Origin: Streptomyces asoensis | GTDB lineage: Bacteria; Actinomycetota; Actinomycetes; Streptomycetales; Streptomycetaceae | Assembly (NCBI RefSeq): GCF_016860545.1 | Contig: NZ_BNEB01000006.1 | Span: 310,001 to 374,000 of the forward strand | DNA length: 64,000 nt | Reading direction: 5' to 3' | Part shown: positions 62,401 through 64,000 of the stretch, piece after piece | How the letters are laid out: each line of letters starts with the position of its first letter | How positions within the stretch are numbered: position 1 is the first letter of the stretch | Notes under the pieces: model-generated | Database searches by the model: none | Told to the model about the DNA's origin: nothing | What the model saw: the letters and a program-made list of their open reading frames with translations, nothing else | Position numbers and translations under genes: made by a program

Positions 62401-64000
62401 TGTCGTCGCCGCCGGCCGGGAGGGGCCGGAACACCAGGCGCCCGACCGTGGCCACGGGGGCGCCCTCGGCGTCGGCGAGGGTGACGGTGACCGCGTCGTT
62501 CCCGGCGGCGCGCACCCGCACCCGCACCGCGGCGGGACCGACGGCGCGCAGGGTGACGTCGTGCCAGGAGAACGGCAGGTGGGTGCCCTCGCCGAGGAAG
62601 CCGCCGAAGCCGATGGCGTGCAGGGCGGCGTCCAGGAGGGCCGGGTGGACGCCGAACCGGGCGGCGTCCTGGTGCAGTTCGGGCGGGAGCGCGGCCTCCG
62701 CGTAGACGGTGTCGCCGAGCCGCCACGCGGAGCGCAGCCCCTGGAAGGCGGGGCCGAACCGGTAGGCGCCGCCCGGGACCGGCTCGTACATCCCCGCGGT
62801 GTCCAGGCGCGCCGCGCCGGGCGGGGGCCACGCGGTGAGCGCCTCGCCGTCGGTGACGGGCCCGGGCGGGGCGAGGAAGGCGGTGGCGTGCCGGGTCCAG
62901 GGATCGCCGTCGGCGGCGTCGCCGGGACGGGCGTGCACGGTGAGGGCGCGCCGGCCGGCGTCGTCGGGGCCGTCGACCTCCACCTGGACGTGGACGGCGC
63001 CGCGTGCGGGGACGGTGAGGGGGCTGTGCAGGGTCATCTCGGCGACGCCCGCGCAGCCGGTGCGCGCGGCGGCCTCCAAGGCGAGTTCCGCGAACGCGGT
63101 GCCGGGCACGAGGGCGGTCCCGCCCACGGCGTGGTCGGCGAGCCAGGGGTGGGTCTTGAGCGACAGCCGCCCGGTCAGCAGCAGCCGGTCCCCTTCGGCG
63201 AGCCGCACCGCGGCCCCGAGCAGGGGGTGTCCCGCGGAGGTGAGACCGAGGTCGCCCGCGTCGCCCGCATTGCGGTACTCGGCCTCCAGCCAGTAGTGCC
63301 GTCGCTGGAACGGGTAGGTCGGCAGGTCGGGAACGCGGCGGGCGCCGGTGCCCGCGAACACGGCGTCCCAGTCCACGGGCAGTCCGCGTGCGTGCCCCTC
63401 GGCGAGCGAGGTGAGGAAGCGCTCCGGGCCGCCCTCGTCGCGGCGCAGGGAGCCGAGCGCGACGGCGTCGGCCCCGGCGTCGTCGAAGATCTCCTGGAGG
63501 CCGACGGCCAGCACCGGGTGGGCGCTGCATTCGACGAAGAAGCGGATGCCGCCCGCCAGGAGGCCGCGCACGGTCTCCTCGAAGCGCACGGTACGCCGGA
63601 GGTTGGTGTACCAGTACCCGGCGTCGAGCCCGGCCGTGTCGAGGGGGCCGGCGGTGACGGTGGAGTGGAAGGGGACGGCGCCGCCGCGCGGCCGGATGTC
63701 GTCCAGGGCGGTGAGGACCTCGTCGCGGATCGTCTCGACGTGGGCCGAGTGGGAGGCGTAGTCCACGGCGATGCGGCGGGCCCGCACCCCGTCCGCCTCG
63801 CAGTCGGCCAGCAGCTCGTCGAGGGCTTCGGGGTCGCCCGAGACCACGGTGGAGGACGGCCCGTTGGCGGAGGCGATCCCGACGCGGCCCTCCCAGCGGG
63901 CGAGGCGCGCGGCGACGCGTCCCGCGGGCAGCGGCACGGACACCATGCCGCCGCGCCCGGACAGGCCCCCGGCGATGGCGCGGGCGCGCAGCGCCACGAC
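59447..64000 (-). CDS. Type I PKS module, AT-DH-ER-KR-ACP part, continues beyond window
   Basis: The frame is open at the window edge; its KS and the start of its AT lie outside. Visible domains are: AT C-terminal half with YASH near 63745 (methylmalonyl-CoA), DH with HAVGGTALVPG near 63120-63150, ER with VLVHAATGGVGMAAVQLAR near 61320, KR with VLVTGGTGTLGG near 60770, and ACP with MGLDSLTAVEL near 59815. The KR keeps Lys, Tyr (GQANYAAAN) and Asn, but the usual FSS motif reads YSAGAG, placing Ala where the catalytic Ser is expected. The C-terminus (DLEDLVRAALGGTGS) is a docking tail matching the helix at the start of the next protein. The 83-bp gap to that gene holds its ribosome site. Confidence 0.95.
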   Translation of the reverse strand, partial: VVALRARAIAGGLSGRGGMVSVPLPAGRVAARLARWEGRVGIASANGPSSTVVSGDPEALDELLADCEADGVRARRIAVDYASHSAHVETIRDEVLTALDDIRPRGGAVPFHSTVTAGPLDTAGLDAGYWYTNLRRTVRFEETVRGLLAGGIRFFVECSAHPVLAVGLQEIFDDAGADAVALGSLRRDEGGPERFLTSLAEGHARGLPVDWDAVFAGTGARRVPDLPTYPFQRRHYWLEAEYRNAGDAGDLGLTSAGHPLLGAAVRLAEGDRLLLTGRLSLKTHPWLADHAVGGTALVPGTAFAELALEAAARTGCAGVAEMTLHSPLTVPARGAVHVQVEVDGPDDAGRRALTVHARPGDAADGDPWTRHATAFLAPPGPVTDGEALTAWPPPGAARLDTAGMYEPVPGGAYRFGPAFQGLRSAWRLGDTVYAEAALPPELHQDAARFGVHPALLDAALHAIGFGGFLGEGTHLPFSWHDVTLRAVGPAAVRVRVRAAGNDAVTVTLADAEGAPVATVGRLVFRPLPAGGDDTGDGLRDSLFHVDWAPLPVDAAAPSGAGWAVLGGDGHGLVPALRGAGVFAGAHRGPAELAAAVASGAPAPDVALLSCPSDPATVAADGLPAAVRRATEGVLRVVQEWLADDRLRGVVLAVVTRRAVAAGPGEDVEDLAHAGVWGLLRSAQMENPGRFLLVDLDGRDESRARAAAAVRAALTADEPQLALRLGAARVPRLARTPAGAFLVPPPGEAAWRLDTTGPGDLDRLALLPHPQALARLTDNQVRVSVRAAGVNFRDVLVGLGMVPSQERLGSEGAGVVTEVGPGVTGVAVGDRVMGLLPDPFGPVSVVDRRLVTRIPRGWTFEQAAGVPAAFLTAWFGLADLGGLREDETVLVHAATGGVGMAAVQLARYRGAEVFATAGEGKWDTLRRMGFDTGHIASSRTLDFEKKFHAATGGRGVDVVLNSLANEFTDASLRLLPRGGRFLEMGKTDIRDPHEVAERHPGVVYRPYDLIDAGADRIGEILDTLVRLFERRVLRPLPVRTWDVRRAPEAFRFMAQARHTGKLVLTVPRPPDPDGTVLVTGGTGTLGGILARHLVTAHGARHLLLAGRRGPQAPGADGLREDLLARGAHTVTVAACDTADREALSDLLASVPADRPLTAVVHAAGTTADGVLSSLTPQRLDDVLRPKADAAFHLHELTRESDLAAFVLYSAGAGVLGNPGQANYAAANTFLDALAHQRRAAGLPAVSLAWGYWAETSELTGRMDDSHVERMTRSGVLPIDAGHGMRLFDAARAAGEALLVPTRLDVSALRTGASTDVGPAMLRGLLGGRRQAPRQAARAGTAAVEARSLEARLAALPADEQRLLLEDLVRGHVAAVLGASGPEAVGAGRAFKDMGLDSLTAVELRNRLGAATGLTLPSTLVFDFPSPRELAGHLHQELAPDGAAAAADGPDPQEARVRALLATVPLARLRAGGLLDTLLGLAEEPAPGTTGPAPDRNAGAIADMDLEDLVRAALGGTGS

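Overview
The window is high-GC actinobacterial DNA, almost certainly Streptomyces. The evidence is SARP and gamma-butyrolactone-type regulators, an AfsA homologue, Streptomyces-only small families, GGAGG-type ribosome sites, GTG starts and very strong GC bias at third codon positions. It reads as an accessory region where the edges of at least two natural-product clusters meet. No tRNA, rRNA or CRISPR array was seen.

Left part (1-7 kb): the 3' end of a mevalonate-pathway operon (HMG-CoA synthase cut by the window edge, then an NphT7-type acetoacetyl-CoA synthase). Next come an XRE regulator divergent from an alcohol dehydrogenase and a cupin, a SUFU-domain protein, and a HigBA-like toxin-antitoxin pair whose toxin lacks a normal start codon.

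Central-left (7-22 kb, all on the minus strand): a complete methyl-cycle cassette (metK, adenosine kinase, B12-dependent metH, metF, ahcY) with overlapping genes and a strong terminator. It lies downstream of a thioesterase-like protein, a di-domain aromatase/cyclase and a strange 1366-residue protein made of two degenerate NRPS condensation-like domains plus a truncated thioesterase. This suggests support of a heavily methylated aromatic product; the minimal PKS is not in the window.

Centre (22.8-36 kb): an EtfD-like membrane iron-sulfur oxidoreductase, two SARP activators, an ArpA/ScbR-type TetR repressor, an acyl-CoA carboxylase beta subunit with its epsilon subunit, and an AfsA-type butyrolactone synthase. 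Four palindromic sites resembling autoregulatory elements lie in front of SARP2, the carboxylase and afsA, so this looks like a butyrolactone-controlled regulatory hub. Long GC-rich, repeat-bearing stretches without credible genes separate these genes.

Spacer (36-47.8 kb): a coupled ThiF-GNAT pair, a large GAF/PAS/GGDEF protein, a frameshifted DUF6368-like gene, a two-component system with a 35-bp perfect inverted repeat, a LURP-one protein, an IS5-family transposase remnant and a lipoprotein.

Right part (47.9-64 kb): the end of a modular type I PKS cluster. It has two type II thioesterases, crotonyl-CoA carboxylase/reductase (ethylmalonyl-CoA supply), an exporter with a MarR-like regulator, a MonCI/Lsd18-like flavin epoxidase, a terminal KS-AT-ACP-TE module and part of the preceding AT-DH-ER-KR-ACP module, which continues past the window. 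The epoxidase plus CCR point to a polyether-type or otherwise epoxidised polyketide. A shared GATTAGGGGTTC box at the same distance upstream of the first thioesterase and of ccr suggests a common activator.
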